DNA of 30,543 bases. Source: MGML01 sp034416335 (GTDB lineage Bacteria; Chloroflexota; Dehalococcoidia; Dehalococcoidales; UBA2162). Location: the NCBI GenBank assembly GCA_034416335.1, contig DAOULV010000014.1:1-30543 (forward strand), in the 5' to 3' direction. The notes beneath the pieces are model-generated. The model did no database searches, was not told where the DNA came from, and saw only the letters and a list, made by a program, of their open reading frames with translations. The position numbers and the translations under genes were made by a program. Shown here piece by piece: positions 1-8,539 of this stretch. Numbering within the stretch: position 1 is the stretch's first letter; each line of letters starts with the position of its first letter.

Positions 1-120
1 GACAGGGCCAGAGGTTTCAATAATATCGCGACCCTGTTCACCTCGGATGAATTCAAAGAACTCGGCAGGATATTAATAGCTGCTGGAGAAGCCCAGCAAG
101 AATTCGATGAAGATATGGGG
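1..120 (+). pseudogene. Internal fragment of a UroD-like gene, inverted relative to its neighbour
   Basis: The frame starting at base 1 reads through about 40 codons that align to the middle of the UroD-like protein encoded at 1852-3168. The shared core is a TL.S.EFK..G..L..A..AQ pattern (here NIATLFTSDEFKELG, there LAGTLVSPEFKAIG). There is no start, and homology stops at about base 120. The frame then runs to a TGA at 196-198 in sequence that is simply the antisense of the neighbouring minus-strand UroD gene. So this is a piece of a UroD gene on the opposite strand from the 5' third of a UroD gene, with roughly 60-70 codons missing between them. Either a real inversion or a chimeric read join could produce this. 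The fragment assignment is solid; its cause is inferred. Confidence 0.7.
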
Positions 121-462
121 ACCACCCGGCCATCTGAGCATCGTCGGTTTCAGAATTTCACTTACTTTCCCGGATACCAGTCCGCCAAAGCTCGATGACT
201 GGTCGGGTTCGAAGTCCAGAATAGTCCTCAGTACGGCGTGCTTCCATTTACCGGGATGGTAGTAAGCGGTTGACTTGGGTATGCCAAGATATGTTGCCGG
301 GAAATAGGTCAGTCGGAAAGCAGTGGGAACTCTGTCAGGCTCCTTGAGTTCCATGGCATCCCCGATTCTCTTTGCTCTCTCTTCATATAGCTCTTCCGGT
401 GACTTGTTATGTTTTTTCTCTATCTCGTCTCTATATCTTTTTTGTTCCTCGGTATATTCCAT
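73..462 (-). pseudogene. UroD-like protein, N-terminal 129 residues only (truncated by inverted junction)
   Basis: The protein starts MEYTEEQKRYRDEIEKKH and matches the complete UroD-like paralog at 1852-3168 from its first residue through the conserved WPGG (about residues 112-115). After WPGG it turns into about 15 unrelated residues and stops. The start is supported by a strong AGGAGG ribosome site just upstream. A full family member is about 400-440 aa, so about 70% of the gene is missing. The break coincides with the inverted fragment at 1-120. The family includes uroporphyrinogen decarboxylase and the corrinoid methyltransferases MtaA/MtbA/CmuA. This N-terminal extended branch is common in anaerobes and its substrate is not established. 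It is divergently oriented from the DUF362 gene at 708. Confidence 0.75.
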
Positions 463-707
463 TAATTCCTCCTGATAGTAAACAGGGCACTACACCACGC
501 TTAGAGGTATTCGCAGCACGCTTCCGACCTTTTGTAAACAAGTTGTTAGTATGTTATTAAGGTTATTGAGTATAATTTGGCGGGGAACAAGAAGTCAATG
601 AGCTTGAGTTAAGACAGGCTAAAAGTTAAGCTGATGAATGTTAGTTGTAGTGTTTGTTAAGTCTGGTGGTATAATGTCGCAATAGTTTGGTTAAAGGAGA
701 CGATTAT
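463..707. promoter_or_regulatory. Divergent intergenic region with extended -10 promoter for the DUF362 gene
   Basis: On the plus strand an extended -10 box TGGTATAAT lies at 667-675, with a weak TTGTAG at 645-650 as possible -35 (19 bp spacer). The predicted transcript start is about 25 bp before the DUF362 start codon. A ribosome site AAAGGAGA at 693-700 precedes the ATG at 708. The minus-strand UroD gene has its own AGGAGG site just inside the left edge of the region. No other structure was recognised. Confidence 0.45.
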
Positions 708-1703
708 ATGTCAGAGGTAATGGAAATCCCTGTGAGTAGACGTGGTGGTGAAAACCAGGTGCTTAGTACCAGCGGTAAACCGATCCTTGTTATCGTGGAG
801 GGAAAAGATATCAACGCTATGGTTGATGCCGGGTTAGAGGCGATCGGCGGTTTGGGGCGCGTAATCAAAAACAATCGACAAGTCCTCCTCAAGCCGAACA
901 CCAACCAGCGGGATCCATTTCCCTCGATTACTGCACCTGAAACAATGCGTGCTGTTGCCCGTCATTGCCGTGCCGCCGGGGTCGAGGAAATTATCGTCCA
1001 TGAAGATCATAAATGGGAACTGGACCTCTATTATAACCCGGAAGAGTTGCCCGGGATGGATATACAGCTTTCCCACTCTCCAGACGTCGACCACTATGTG
1101 TTGGTCGAGTACGATGGTTGGCACGGGGATATGGACGTTGATGCAGCCATCAAGGAGATGGATGACAACCCCTTTAAACAAATGCTGCAATCGGATGTCC
1201 GCAGGACTAAAGGCCACTGTCTGCGAGTAGCGCGTCAGGTACAGGAAGCAGCAGTCGTAATAAATATGCCCGTACTGAAACGTCACTTCGCCGGACAGAT
1301 TACCAGCGCACTCAAGAATCACTTCGGTTCGGTCTACGGTCTCCATCGATGGCTCGCTCACTCCTCCCTGGAGAATAACCGTGACTATTACGACCGCAAA
1401 CTGGCGGAGTTTGCCTCTGCAGTACGTCCGGAATTAACCATTACCGATATTCGATCTCTTCAAGCTGTCTTTGGACCGATGAGGACCCAGGAAACCCGCA
1501 TTGTTGAGGGCGTGAACCGATTGATCGTAACCGGCGACATGGTAGCCGCCGATGCATTTGCACTGGAGTTGATGAAGCAATACGATGATACTTTCACATC
1601 AGAAAACGAAGCTATTGTCCGGCGCCAGCAGGCACATGCTGAAGAACTGGGACTCGGTACCAGTGACCTCTCCAGGGTCGAGGTTGTTGAGATAAAAGTT
1701 TAA
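708..1703 (+). CDS. DUF362 family protein
   Basis: 331 aa when started at ATG 708, which has a good AAAGGAGA site 7 bp upstream; an in-frame TTG at 687 is possible but lacks one. The DUF362 signatures are visible: VLLKPN near the N-terminus, then NMPVLKRH and the ITSALKNHFGSV stretch in the middle, and a late VAADAFA. There is no C-terminal 2x[4Fe-4S] ferredoxin domain, which many DUF362 proteins have, and no signal peptide or membrane segment. The biochemical role of DUF362 is poorly defined. It lies between two UroD-like genes on a compact stretch and may serve the same pathway, but this is only context. Confidence 0.8.
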   Translation: MSEVMEIPVSRRGGENQVLSTSGKPILVIVEGKDINAMVDAGLEAIGGLGRVIKNNRQVLLKPNTNQRDPFPSITAPETMRAVARHCRAAGVEEIIVHEDHKWELDLYYNPEELPGMDIQLSHSPDVDHYVLVEYDGWHGDMDVDAAIKEMDDNPFKQMLQSDVRRTKGHCLRVARQVQEAAVVINMPVLKRHFAGQITSALKNHFGSVYGLHRWLAHSSLENNRDYYDRKLAEFASAVRPELTITDIRSLQAVFGPMRTQETRIVEGVNRLIVTGDMVAADAFALELMKQYDDTFTSENEAIVRRQQAHAEELGLGTSDLSRVEVVEIKV

Positions 1704-1851
1704 CCGGTGTCAATTATCATCGTAGACGTTAGCGAATATTAACAATGTTATGCACCGGCGTTACGGATAATACGGAGGTTACAGACAGCGGGGTGTCATG
1801 CCAGGAATGACATCCGGGAGTGTTTTAAAAGATTCAAGAGAGGATGCTGAA

Positions 1852-3168
1852 ATGACAAAAGATTCGGACCGGATACAAAAACAAGTAGATGAAATCGAGA
1901 AAAGACATGGTAAAACAGTCGAGGAACTGACTACAGAAAGAGAAAAACGGATAAAAGATGCCCTGGAACTGAAGGTACCGGATAGAGTACCGGTAACGGT
2001 GGGAACAGGAGCCTTCGCGGCAAGATATTCCGGTCTGACCGCCTCCGCCGAATATTATGACCAGGCAGCATACAGAGAAGCATGCAGGAAAATGTTACTG
2101 GACTTTGAGCCTGATAATGCCATGTTTTTTGGCGGTGTATCGGGATTATTTCTGGACCTGATCGACGAGAAGCAGTACAAATGGCCCGGTGGAACTCTTC
2201 CGAATGACGTCTCGATGCAGTTCTCCGAAGCTGAATATATGAAAGCAGATGAATACGATCTTTTTCTGGACGACCCTTCAGATTTCATCCTTCGCTATTA
2301 TTTACCACGTATATCCGGGCTGCTTGCGCCTTTACCTAAAATAGCTCCGTTGAGGAACATGATTTTCGGTAACCTGGGAGGTCTTCAGGGTTTAGCCGGT
2401 ACTCTTGTATCACCAGAGTTCAAAGCCATCGGTGAAACACTTGATAAAGCTATGAAGGCGCAGGGAAAACAGAGAAAAGAAAATGAGATTTTTGCCGCCG
2501 AAATGGCGAGCCTGGGATACCCGTCTCAAGGTTTTGGCGGCCGGTCTATAATGTTTACTCCGTTCGACACGATTTCAGACAAATTAAGAGGAATGAGAGG
2601 GATTTTTACCGATATGTACCGTCAACCTGACAAGCTCCTCGAAGCCTGTAAGAGAGTAATGCAGTGGTGGAAAGACCAGTGCACCCCGGCTATCCCGGAC
2701 CCGAGGGGCAATCCCAGGAGGGCGGGTATGCCTTTGCACAGGGGTTCGGACGGCTTCATGTCGAAAGAACAGTTTGAGAAATTCTACTGGCCTGAGTTGA
2801 AAGAATGTGTACTCTATAACATCGGACTTGGATATATGGCAGCCCCGTTCTGGGAAGGTATCTGGGACAATCGTCTTGAATACCTGTTAGAGCTGCCAAA
2901 GGGTAAGGTAATTTTCCACTGCGAAAAGACAGATATCTTCAAGGCAAAAGAAGTGCTGGGTGACCATATGTGTATTCAGGGAGGAGTACCGGCAACACTG
3001 CTTTCGACGGGTTCACCGCAGGATGTGGAAGAATACTGTAAGAAACTGATAAAAACAGTTGGGAAAAACGGCGGTTACATTATGGGAGCCGGCAGTTCGA
3101 TAGATTATGCCAAACCTGAGAATATAAAAGCTATGGTAGATACGACTAAAAAATACGGCTGGTATTAA
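1852..3168 (+). CDS. UroD-like (uroporphyrinogen decarboxylase/corrinoid methyltransferase family) protein
   Basis: 438 aa from ATG 1852. This start is preferred over the in-frame ATG at 1798 because it has an AAGAGAGGA site 8 bp upstream and aligns with the first residue of the paralog at 462. The UroD fold is indicated by the N-terminal PDRVPV segment, the WPGG motif, and the C-terminal block HMCIQGGVPATLLSTGSPQDV followed by GGYIMGAGSSIDYAKPENI, which forms the late barrel strands. The Cys/His residues of the zinc site of true MtaA/MtbA methyltransferases are not clearly present. Heme synthesis is unlikely given the N-terminal extension and the paralog pair. A methyl or acyl transfer role is possible. 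Transcribed with the DUF362 gene, about 150 bp downstream of it. Confidence 0.82.
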   Translation: MTKDSDRIQKQVDEIEKRHGKTVEELTTEREKRIKDALELKVPDRVPVTVGTGAFAARYSGLTASAEYYDQAAYREACRKMLLDFEPDNAMFFGGVSGLFLDLIDEKQYKWPGGTLPNDVSMQFSEAEYMKADEYDLFLDDPSDFILRYYLPRISGLLAPLPKIAPLRNMIFGNLGGLQGLAGTLVSPEFKAIGETLDKAMKAQGKQRKENEIFAAEMASLGYPSQGFGGRSIMFTPFDTISDKLRGMRGIFTDMYRQPDKLLEACKRVMQWWKDQCTPAIPDPRGNPRRAGMPLHRGSDGFMSKEQFEKFYWPELKECVLYNIGLGYMAAPFWEGIWDNRLEYLLELPKGKVIFHCEKTDIFKAKEVLGDHMCIQGGVPATLLSTGSPQDVEEYCKKLIKTVGKNGGYIMGAGSSIDYAKPENIKAMVDTTKKYGWY

Positions 3169-3189
3169 CAGACGATGTTGGGGACATGT

Positions 3190-3222
3190 CAGTAATATAT
3201 AAGCGAAAAGAATATATTGCTG
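3190..3222 (+). terminator. Long hairpin downstream of the UroD-like gene
   Basis: CAGTAATATAT (3190-3200) and ATATATTGCTG (3212-3222) form an 11-bp stem with one G-U wobble around an 11-nt A-rich loop. It begins 21 bp after the UroD stop. No T-run follows, so it may be a transcript-end or mRNA-stabilising structure rather than a classical intrinsic terminator. The rest of the 3169-3497 intergenic stretch shows no recognised feature; it is AT-rich and presumably holds the promoter of the downstream membrane oxidoreductase gene. Confidence 0.35.
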
Positions 3223-3497
3223 TCTGAACTCAAGCCAGTCAACGAGAAATAGGACGTTCAATCTGCTTTCCCGTTACTTTAGCAATCGGACCCATAGAAC
3301 ACTGCTTTCTTAAATATTTGTGTTTGTGTATTTTCAGGAGAATGGTACGCATTAAAGGCATCGGTTAGTGAATACATAAGGATTCGCTGCCGTTCTATGG
3401 AAACAGTAAAGTAAAGTCCGCTTGAAGAATTTCCTGTATTTGAGATATATTGATAAATCTAGTCGAATGCTCAGCAGTTTTTTGATACGGAGTCTAT

Positions 3498-5528
3498 ATG
3501 GTTCCCACTCGCTGGATTTTTTGGAATGTCACCTGGGGTGCAATAATATATCCGTTAGCAGCGATTATATTGATAGTCGCTATATACAAGATATTCAAGC
3601 GTTACCGCTTATGGCGTCAAGGTAAAAACGACTACAGGTTCGACCATATATTAACAAGAATCAAGACGTTATTTGTAGACGGATTGTTGCAGAGACGTCT
3701 TGTAAAAAGCCCCTGGGCAGGGACCATGCATGTCCCCATTTTTGTCTTCATGTTATTTGTCGTTGCGTTTACCATACCAACTATTCTTGGCATACAGCGT
3801 AACTTACATGCGGGGACACTGCACGAAACTTTTTACCTTTATTACTTTTTAGTACTCGATGTTGCAGGTGTATTCGCCATCATCGGGTTGGTTATCGCAG
3901 CTTTCAGGAGATATGTAGCCAAATCACCCGGTCTTGATAATAAGCCTGATGACTTAATAGTTCTGATACTGATTTTCCTTGGATTGGTATCCGGTTTCGT
4001 ACTTACCGGCTTTCGGATTTACATAGTGGAAGCAGTCAGTCACCACCCCAGTTGGGCTTTGTGGTCGCCGATGAGTTTTGTTTTTGCCAGGTTCATAGAT
4101 ATTCTGAACTTAAATACAGGTCTGGTTCGCACACTGCATACCGTTTCCTGGTGGGGACATATTCTTCTTGTTTTAAGTACCTTTTTATGGATATTTCTCA
4201 CGTGGTCAAAGCTAACCCATATATTTACAAGCCCCGGCAACATCTTCTTCCGTTCATTAAGGCCTAAAGGAGCATTGGCTCCGATTCTGGATTTTGAGCA
4301 GGAGGAAACCTTTGGCGTGGCAAGGATCCAAGACTTTACGTGGAAACAACTACTCGATCTGGATGCCTGTACTCGATGTGGTAGATGCCAGAATAAGTGT
4401 CCAGCATACATAAGCAAAAAACCACTTAATCCGAAAAAGATAGTCCAAGATCTGCGAAGTATACTGTCTGCTGTCAATAAAACACGATCCGATACCGATG
4501 AGATTAACGAATCATCTACCAGTGTAATAAGTGAATATGGAATTACCGAAGAGGAAATATGGGCCTGTACTACCTGCCGGGCATGTCAGGAGGTTTGTCC
4601 CGTTTATATCGAACACGTCGATAAAATCATTGATATACGCCGTAATCTGGTGATGGAACAATCAAGATTCCCGGATACAGCGATGAGAGCTTTACGAAGC
4701 ATCGAAAACAGAGGACACCCCTGGCGGGGAACTCTTTCAATGAGAACCGACTGGGCAGAAGGACTTGACGTGAATATTATCTCTCAATCCAGCGAGATAG
4801 ATATACTGTATTGGGTAAGCTGCACTTCGGCGCTGGAAGAACGAAATATGAAAGTTGCTGCTGCAACAGCCAGGTTACTGAAGGCAGCCGGAGTTAATTT
4901 TGGTATTCTGGGCAATGAAGAAATTTGCTGTGGGGAACCAGCTCGAAGATTGGGAAATGAATACCTTTTCCAGACTCAAGCTGTACACACACTCGAATTA
5001 TTAAACAGCTATAACGTTAGCACTATTGTTACTACCTGTCCTCATTGCTATAACACATTTAAAAACGAATATCCGCAGTTTGGAGGGCAGTTACAGGTTT
5101 TCCACCATAGTCAATATATAGCTGATTTAGTAAAATCCGGCAGACTAAAGATGAAAAACGGAATAGAAAAATTAATAACATATCATGACCCCTGTTATCT
5201 GGGCAGGTACAACGATATATATAAACCGCCTCGCTGGTTATTGCAGAATATTCCTGATGTCAGAGTTACGGAAATGGATCGAAATCATCAAAATAGTTTC
5301 TGCTGTGGCGGAGGTGGGGGGCATATGTGGATGGAAGATCACAGCGGGAACAGGATTAGTGATGTCCGCGTTGAAGACGCAATTAAAACGAATGCAGATA
5401 TCCTGGCCACAGCTTGCCCATATTGTATTCAATTAATCGGAGACAGGATAAGAGTTAGAGACCTGGAATCAATCGAAGTTATGGACATTGCCGAGTTAGT
5501 AGAACTCAGTTGCAGAAATGACGATTAG
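3498..5528 (+). CDS. Membrane-bound cytochrome b/Fe-S/CCG-domain oxidoreductase (ETF:menaquinone oxidoreductase-like)
   Basis: 676 aa. The N-terminal 240 residues form a NarI/HdrE-like membrane domain with about five helices (roughly 13-33, 77-97, 112-137, 152-174, 215-237). Histidines in or near them (H78, H104, H109, H214, H221) could ligate b hemes. Two [4Fe-4S] motifs follow: C291/294/297/301 and C357/360/363/367. Two CCG (DUF224) modules complete the protein, with CCGEPARR, CPHCYNTF, HDPCYLGR, CCGGGGGHMW and CPYCIQL. This is the architecture of the ETF:(methyl)menaquinone oxidoreductases of syntrophs and of fused HdrDE/DsrMK-type proteins. The expected job is to pass electrons between an electron-transfer flavoprotein or thiol donor and menaquinone. 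No ETF genes are in the window, so the donor is inferred. A short GGAG precedes ATG 3498. Confidence 0.82.
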   Translation: MVPTRWIFWNVTWGAIIYPLAAIILIVAIYKIFKRYRLWRQGKNDYRFDHILTRIKTLFVDGLLQRRLVKSPWAGTMHVPIFVFMLFVVAFTIPTILGIQRNLHAGTLHETFYLYYFLVLDVAGVFAIIGLVIAAFRRYVAKSPGLDNKPDDLIVLILIFLGLVSGFVLTGFRIYIVEAVSHHPSWALWSPMSFVFARFIDILNLNTGLVRTLHTVSWWGHILLVLSTFLWIFLTWSKLTHIFTSPGNIFFRSLRPKGALAPILDFEQEETFGVARIQDFTWKQLLDLDACTRCGRCQNKCPAYISKKPLNPKKIVQDLRSILSAVNKTRSDTDEINESSTSVISEYGITEEEIWACTTCRACQEVCPVYIEHVDKIIDIRRNLVMEQSRFPDTAMRALRSIENRGHPWRGTLSMRTDWAEGLDVNIISQSSEIDILYWVSCTSALEERNMKVAAATARLLKAAGVNFGILGNEEICCGEPARRLGNEYLFQTQAVHTLELLNSYNVSTIVTTCPHCYNTFKNEYPQFGGQLQVFHHSQYIADLVKSGRLKMKNGIEKLITYHDPCYLGRYNDIYKPPRWLLQNIPDVRVTEMDRNHQNSFCCGGGGGHMWMEDHSGNRISDVRVEDAIKTNADILATACPYCIQLIGDRIRVRDLESIEVMDIAELVELSCRNDD

Positions 5529-5646
5529 TATAGTCACTCCGAATAAACAATCCTTTAGTAAAAACGATTAAAAAAGACCGCTTTATTTCCCGCATAACAG
5601 CTAGGCGTGAAAACATACCTGAAAAAGGAACTCTGATAATTCAACC

Positions 5647-6849
5647 TTAAAGTATTACCCCTTGTTCTTTAAACCGTGCGATATCGTCCCAATTGTATCC
5701 TAACTCCAGTATAATTTCTTCGTTGTGCTGTCCAAGTTCGGGACAGGTCGTCCTTAGCGAAGCCGGATTATCACTGAACTTTACCGGTGTTGTAACCAGT
5801 TTGATTTTTCCGGCGCCGGGGTGTTCTACTTCTACAAAGAAGTCATTCGCCAGAGCTTGAGGGTCATTAGTCACTTCCACAGGAGTCTGAACCCGACCGT
5901 ACATGCAATTGTTTTCTTTGAAGCGCTCTTCCCATTCCGCCATTGTCTTAGTGGCAAGGACTGACTCTATTATTCGTATTAATTCTTCACAATTTTCCCT
6001 GCGTGATTCCAGGTCATCGAATCGCGGGTCATTTTCCAGTTCCGGTTTCTCTATAGCCCGGCAGAATCCAGGCCAGGCGGGGTCAGATTGAAGCATAGCC
6101 AGCCAGAACCATCTGTTATCACTTGTCTGGTAGCTATTCCACACTGGATTCTGGGCTTTCGTGCGGTCATGTTTTACAGGCTCATTACCCGCAAGAGTTC
6201 CCTGAATATCTACGGCAAGACTCCACACTGCCGCGTGATAAAGTGAGACTTCTATCTCCTGCCCCCTGCCGGTTTTTTCTCTCTCCAGTAAGGCTGCGCA
6301 TACAGCGCTGACTATATGGGCTCCAGCCACGCTGTCAATCATTCCCACACGTTGTGGAGCCGGAGGAGTCCCCGGTTCACCTATCAGGTCCATCATTCCT
6401 GAACGCGCCCACCCTGCTGTAAAATCATATCCTCTTTCGTCTCTGTCGGGACCTACCGCTCCGTAGCCACTGACGAAGGCGTAAATCAGCCGGGGGTTAA
6501 TCCGATGAAAAGTATCGTAATCCAGTTTAAGCTTTTTGACCGAACTCCGTTTATAGTTAGACATGAAAACGTCAGACTCCTGAACCAGCTTATAGACAAT
6601 TTCTCTACCCGCCTCTTGTGACAGGTCTATCGCAATCCCCTTCTTGTTACGGTTAAGCACCTGCATAACCCAGTTAATCTTACCGGTATCCACACTCTGG
6701 GCTCTCTTCAATCCCCGGTGCATTTCACCTGTCAAGGGTTCAAGTTTAATAACTTCGGCTCCCCAGTCAGCCATTGTTGAACTGGCCGCCGGTATGGCTA
6801 CGATTTGTCCCATCGATAACACTTTTATACCTTCAAGAACACCTGGCAT
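5647..6849 (-). CDS. Family III CoA-transferase (CaiB/BaiF/formyl-CoA transferase type)
   Basis: 400 aa, normal family length. It opens with the typical LEGIKVLSMGQ and MADWGAEVIKLEP segments. The catalytic aspartate is most likely D172 in VGMIDSVAGAH, followed by the ALLEREKTGRGQEIEVSL block. Family III enzymes move CoA between carboxylic acids through aspartyl-anhydride chemistry. The start has an AAAGGGAGG site, and the upstream activator gene ends 1 bp before it, so it is the last gene of the dehydratase/reductase operon. It most likely activates the carboxylic acid substrate of that pathway using an acyl-CoA donor. The specific acid cannot be read from the sequence. Confidence 0.9.
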   Translation of the reverse strand: MPGVLEGIKVLSMGQIVAIPAASSTMADWGAEVIKLEPLTGEMHRGLKRAQSVDTGKINWVMQVLNRNKKGIAIDLSQEAGREIVYKLVQESDVFMSNYKRSSVKKLKLDYDTFHRINPRLIYAFVSGYGAVGPDRDERGYDFTAGWARSGMMDLIGEPGTPPAPQRVGMIDSVAGAHIVSAVCAALLEREKTGRGQEIEVSLYHAAVWSLAVDIQGTLAGNEPVKHDRTKAQNPVWNSYQTSDNRWFWLAMLQSDPAWPGFCRAIEKPELENDPRFDDLESRRENCEELIRIIESVLATKTMAEWEERFKENNCMYGRVQTPVEVTNDPQALANDFFVEVEHPGAGKIKLVTTPVKFSDNPASLRTTCPELGQHNEEIILELGYNWDDIARFKEQGVIL

Positions 6850-6850
6850 A

Positions 6851-7639
6851 TCATAACCTCCCTTTAACGAATTCCTCTTCAGCTATAATAGCTGCACCAA
6901 GAGCATTGACTATTTGAGGCTTTGAAGGGACCAGTAAATCAATCCCGAGGTTATCCTTGATTTTACTGATAAGCCCTGTATTGAGACCTCCGCCACCACT
7001 TATTACACAATCTTTTTCCAGTCCAACCCTTTCGACGAGCGACGATATTTTATCCGCAAGAGCTTTGTGGATGCCAGCCAGAATATCCTCCTTCGACATA
7101 CCTTCTGCGACTCTTGAAACAGCTTCCGATTCACCGAAGACCGCGCATCCCGTGGTGAATGCAACCGGATTTTCAGATTTAAGAGACAGTGGACCGATAT
7201 CATCAAGCTCTATCTGGAGAACATTAGCAACGATGTCAAGAAAGGTGCCGCTTCCGGCTGCACACTTCTCACTGGCCACAAAGCTAATCACCTGTCCGAT
7301 TTCACTGATCCTGATTATGTGGGTAAAACGCGCCTGAACATCGATAACCGTCCTTGCCGAAGGGAACAGGCTGTTAATCCCTCTCGCACAGCATCGTAGA
7401 TCAGTCGCCTGGCTATTACTGAAAGGTATTTCATCACTACCGAGGCCGGTAGCTACAGTACCGGTTATGTTTTCCTGCGTAAGTTTAGCCTTCACCAGGA
7501 GTTCTTCTCTCAGTTTTTGTGCCGTTTGGCGATAGTTGATACCGGACTGCAACACGTGATAGGTTGAAAGTTTTCCATCCTCTGTTATTACACCTTTACT
7601 TGTGCTTGAGCCTATATCGATACCCATGAACCAGGCCAT
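6851..7639 (-). CDS. ASKHA-type activator of 2-hydroxyacyl-CoA dehydratase/benzoyl-CoA reductase family (variant)
   Basis: 262 aa from ATG 7639, which has an AGGAGAG site 8 bp upstream; the frame stays open further upstream only because it overlaps the preceding gene. The BcrA/BadF/HgdC fold is shown by the phosphate-1 loop GIDIGSSTSKG (6-16) and the late SGGGGLN. The two cysteines that ligate the shared [4Fe-4S] cluster of the dimer are C126 (KCAAGSG) and C165 (TGCAVF). Such proteins drive ATP-dependent low-potential electron transfer. Oddly, the usual DIGGQDSK motif at the second phosphate region reads VIDVQARFTH (residues 98-107). The next-door activator keeps it, so this one may be regulatory or the weaker half of a heterodimer, like BcrA/BcrD or BzdP/BzdQ. 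Confidence 0.85.
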   Translation of the reverse strand: MAWFMGIDIGSSTSKGVITEDGKLSTYHVLQSGINYRQTAQKLREELLVKAKLTQENITGTVATGLGSDEIPFSNSQATDLRCCARGINSLFPSARTVIDVQARFTHIIRISEIGQVISFVASEKCAAGSGTFLDIVANVLQIELDDIGPLSLKSENPVAFTTGCAVFGESEAVSRVAEGMSKEDILAGIHKALADKISSLVERVGLEKDCVISGGGGLNTGLISKIKDNLGIDLLVPSKPQIVNALGAAIIAEEEFVKGRL

Positions 7640-7652
7640 AAGTACTTCTCTC

Positions 7653-8498
7653 CTATTCGAAGAAAGTGGCTTCTTCGAGATTCCTCTTTTTTCTCCGTAC
7701 AGGTTTGCCTTCAGCCAGTGCTTTTGACGTAATATCTTTCGCCAGTAAGGCGGCTCCCGCGGCACCTGTAAGAAGCGGTTCTTCCGGGACAAAAACCGTG
7801 CATCCCAGATTTTCCTCCAGTGCCTTGACGACTCCGGTATTCTTGGCTACTCCGCCGGTAAATACCACGTCCGGTTCAACCTTCAGTTTCTTCACCATCC
7901 TGGCTACCCGGCCTGCCACGGCATCGTGAAGTCCGGCGACAATATCTTCTATCGGTATTCCCCTGGAAATATGGGATATTACTTCCTGTCGGGCAAAAAC
8001 CGTGCAGGTATTACTTATGGAGACTTTGTTGCTGGATTTTAAGGATATTTCGCCCAGGTCTTCAATGTTCAAGCCGAGGGTTTCCGCGAAAACTTCAAGG
8101 AATCTGCCGGTTCCTGCTGCGCACCGGTCATTCATGACAAAGTCAACAAGCCTGCCGTCTTTAATTTGCATTCCTTTGGAATCCTGTCCGCCGATATCGA
8201 TAGCCAGCCTGACAGTGGGTAGAATATTCACTACCCCTCTGGTATGGCAGGTAAGCTCGGTAACCTGGCGATCCGCAAAGGGAACATTAATCCTGCCGTA
8301 GCCGGTTGCTATCACGTACGTTATTTCATCGATCGACAGGCAAGCCTGCTTGAGTGCGTCCTCCATCACCTTGTTGGCTAAACGCCGATGTTCGGCTCCT
8401 GTATGACGAATCACGCTGGCGCGAATATTTTCCTTTTCATCCACAATCACCAGTTTGGTCATGGTAGAACCCAGGTCAATTCCGGCGAAATAATAAAT
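7653..8498 (-). CDS. ASKHA-type activator with ATT start (2-hydroxyacyl-CoA dehydratase/benzoyl-CoA reductase family)
   Basis: 281 aa if translation begins at the ATT codon at 8498-8496. Starting at the first ATG (8462) would delete the essential ATP-binding segment. Read from the ATT, the protein begins MYYFAGIDLGSTMTKLV, a textbook N-terminus for this family. A strong GGGAGG site (8512-8507) lies 8 bp upstream of the ATT, and no ATG, GTG or TTG occurs in frame between the previous stop and residue 13. Motifs: GIDLGSTMTK (6-15), DIGGQDSK (101-108), cluster cysteines C126 and C165, VFTGGVAKN. Complete active-site set, so this is probably the main electron-injecting ATPase for the two dehydratase-family subunits upstream. 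It ends 13 bp before the second activator. Confidence 0.87.
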   Translation of the reverse strand: MYYFAGIDLGSTMTKLVIVDEKENIRASVIRHTGAEHRRLANKVMEDALKQACLSIDEITYVIATGYGRINVPFADRQVTELTCHTRGVVNILPTVRLAIDIGGQDSKGMQIKDGRLVDFVMNDRCAAGTGRFLEVFAETLGLNIEDLGEISLKSSNKVSISNTCTVFARQEVISHISRGIPIEDIVAGLHDAVAGRVARMVKKLKVEPDVVFTGGVAKNTGVVKALEENLGCTVFVPEEPLLTGAAGAALLAKDITSKALAEGKPVRRKKRNLEEATFFE

Positions 8499-8539
8499 AA
8501 CCGTTTCCTCCCTTTCGGTTGAACTGAACAGCCGTTGTT

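Noticed and set aside
5529..5646. Intrinsic terminator between the convergent oxidoreductase and CoA-transferase genes
   Set aside because: A-rich runs are present but no stem of useful length precedes a T-run on either strand.
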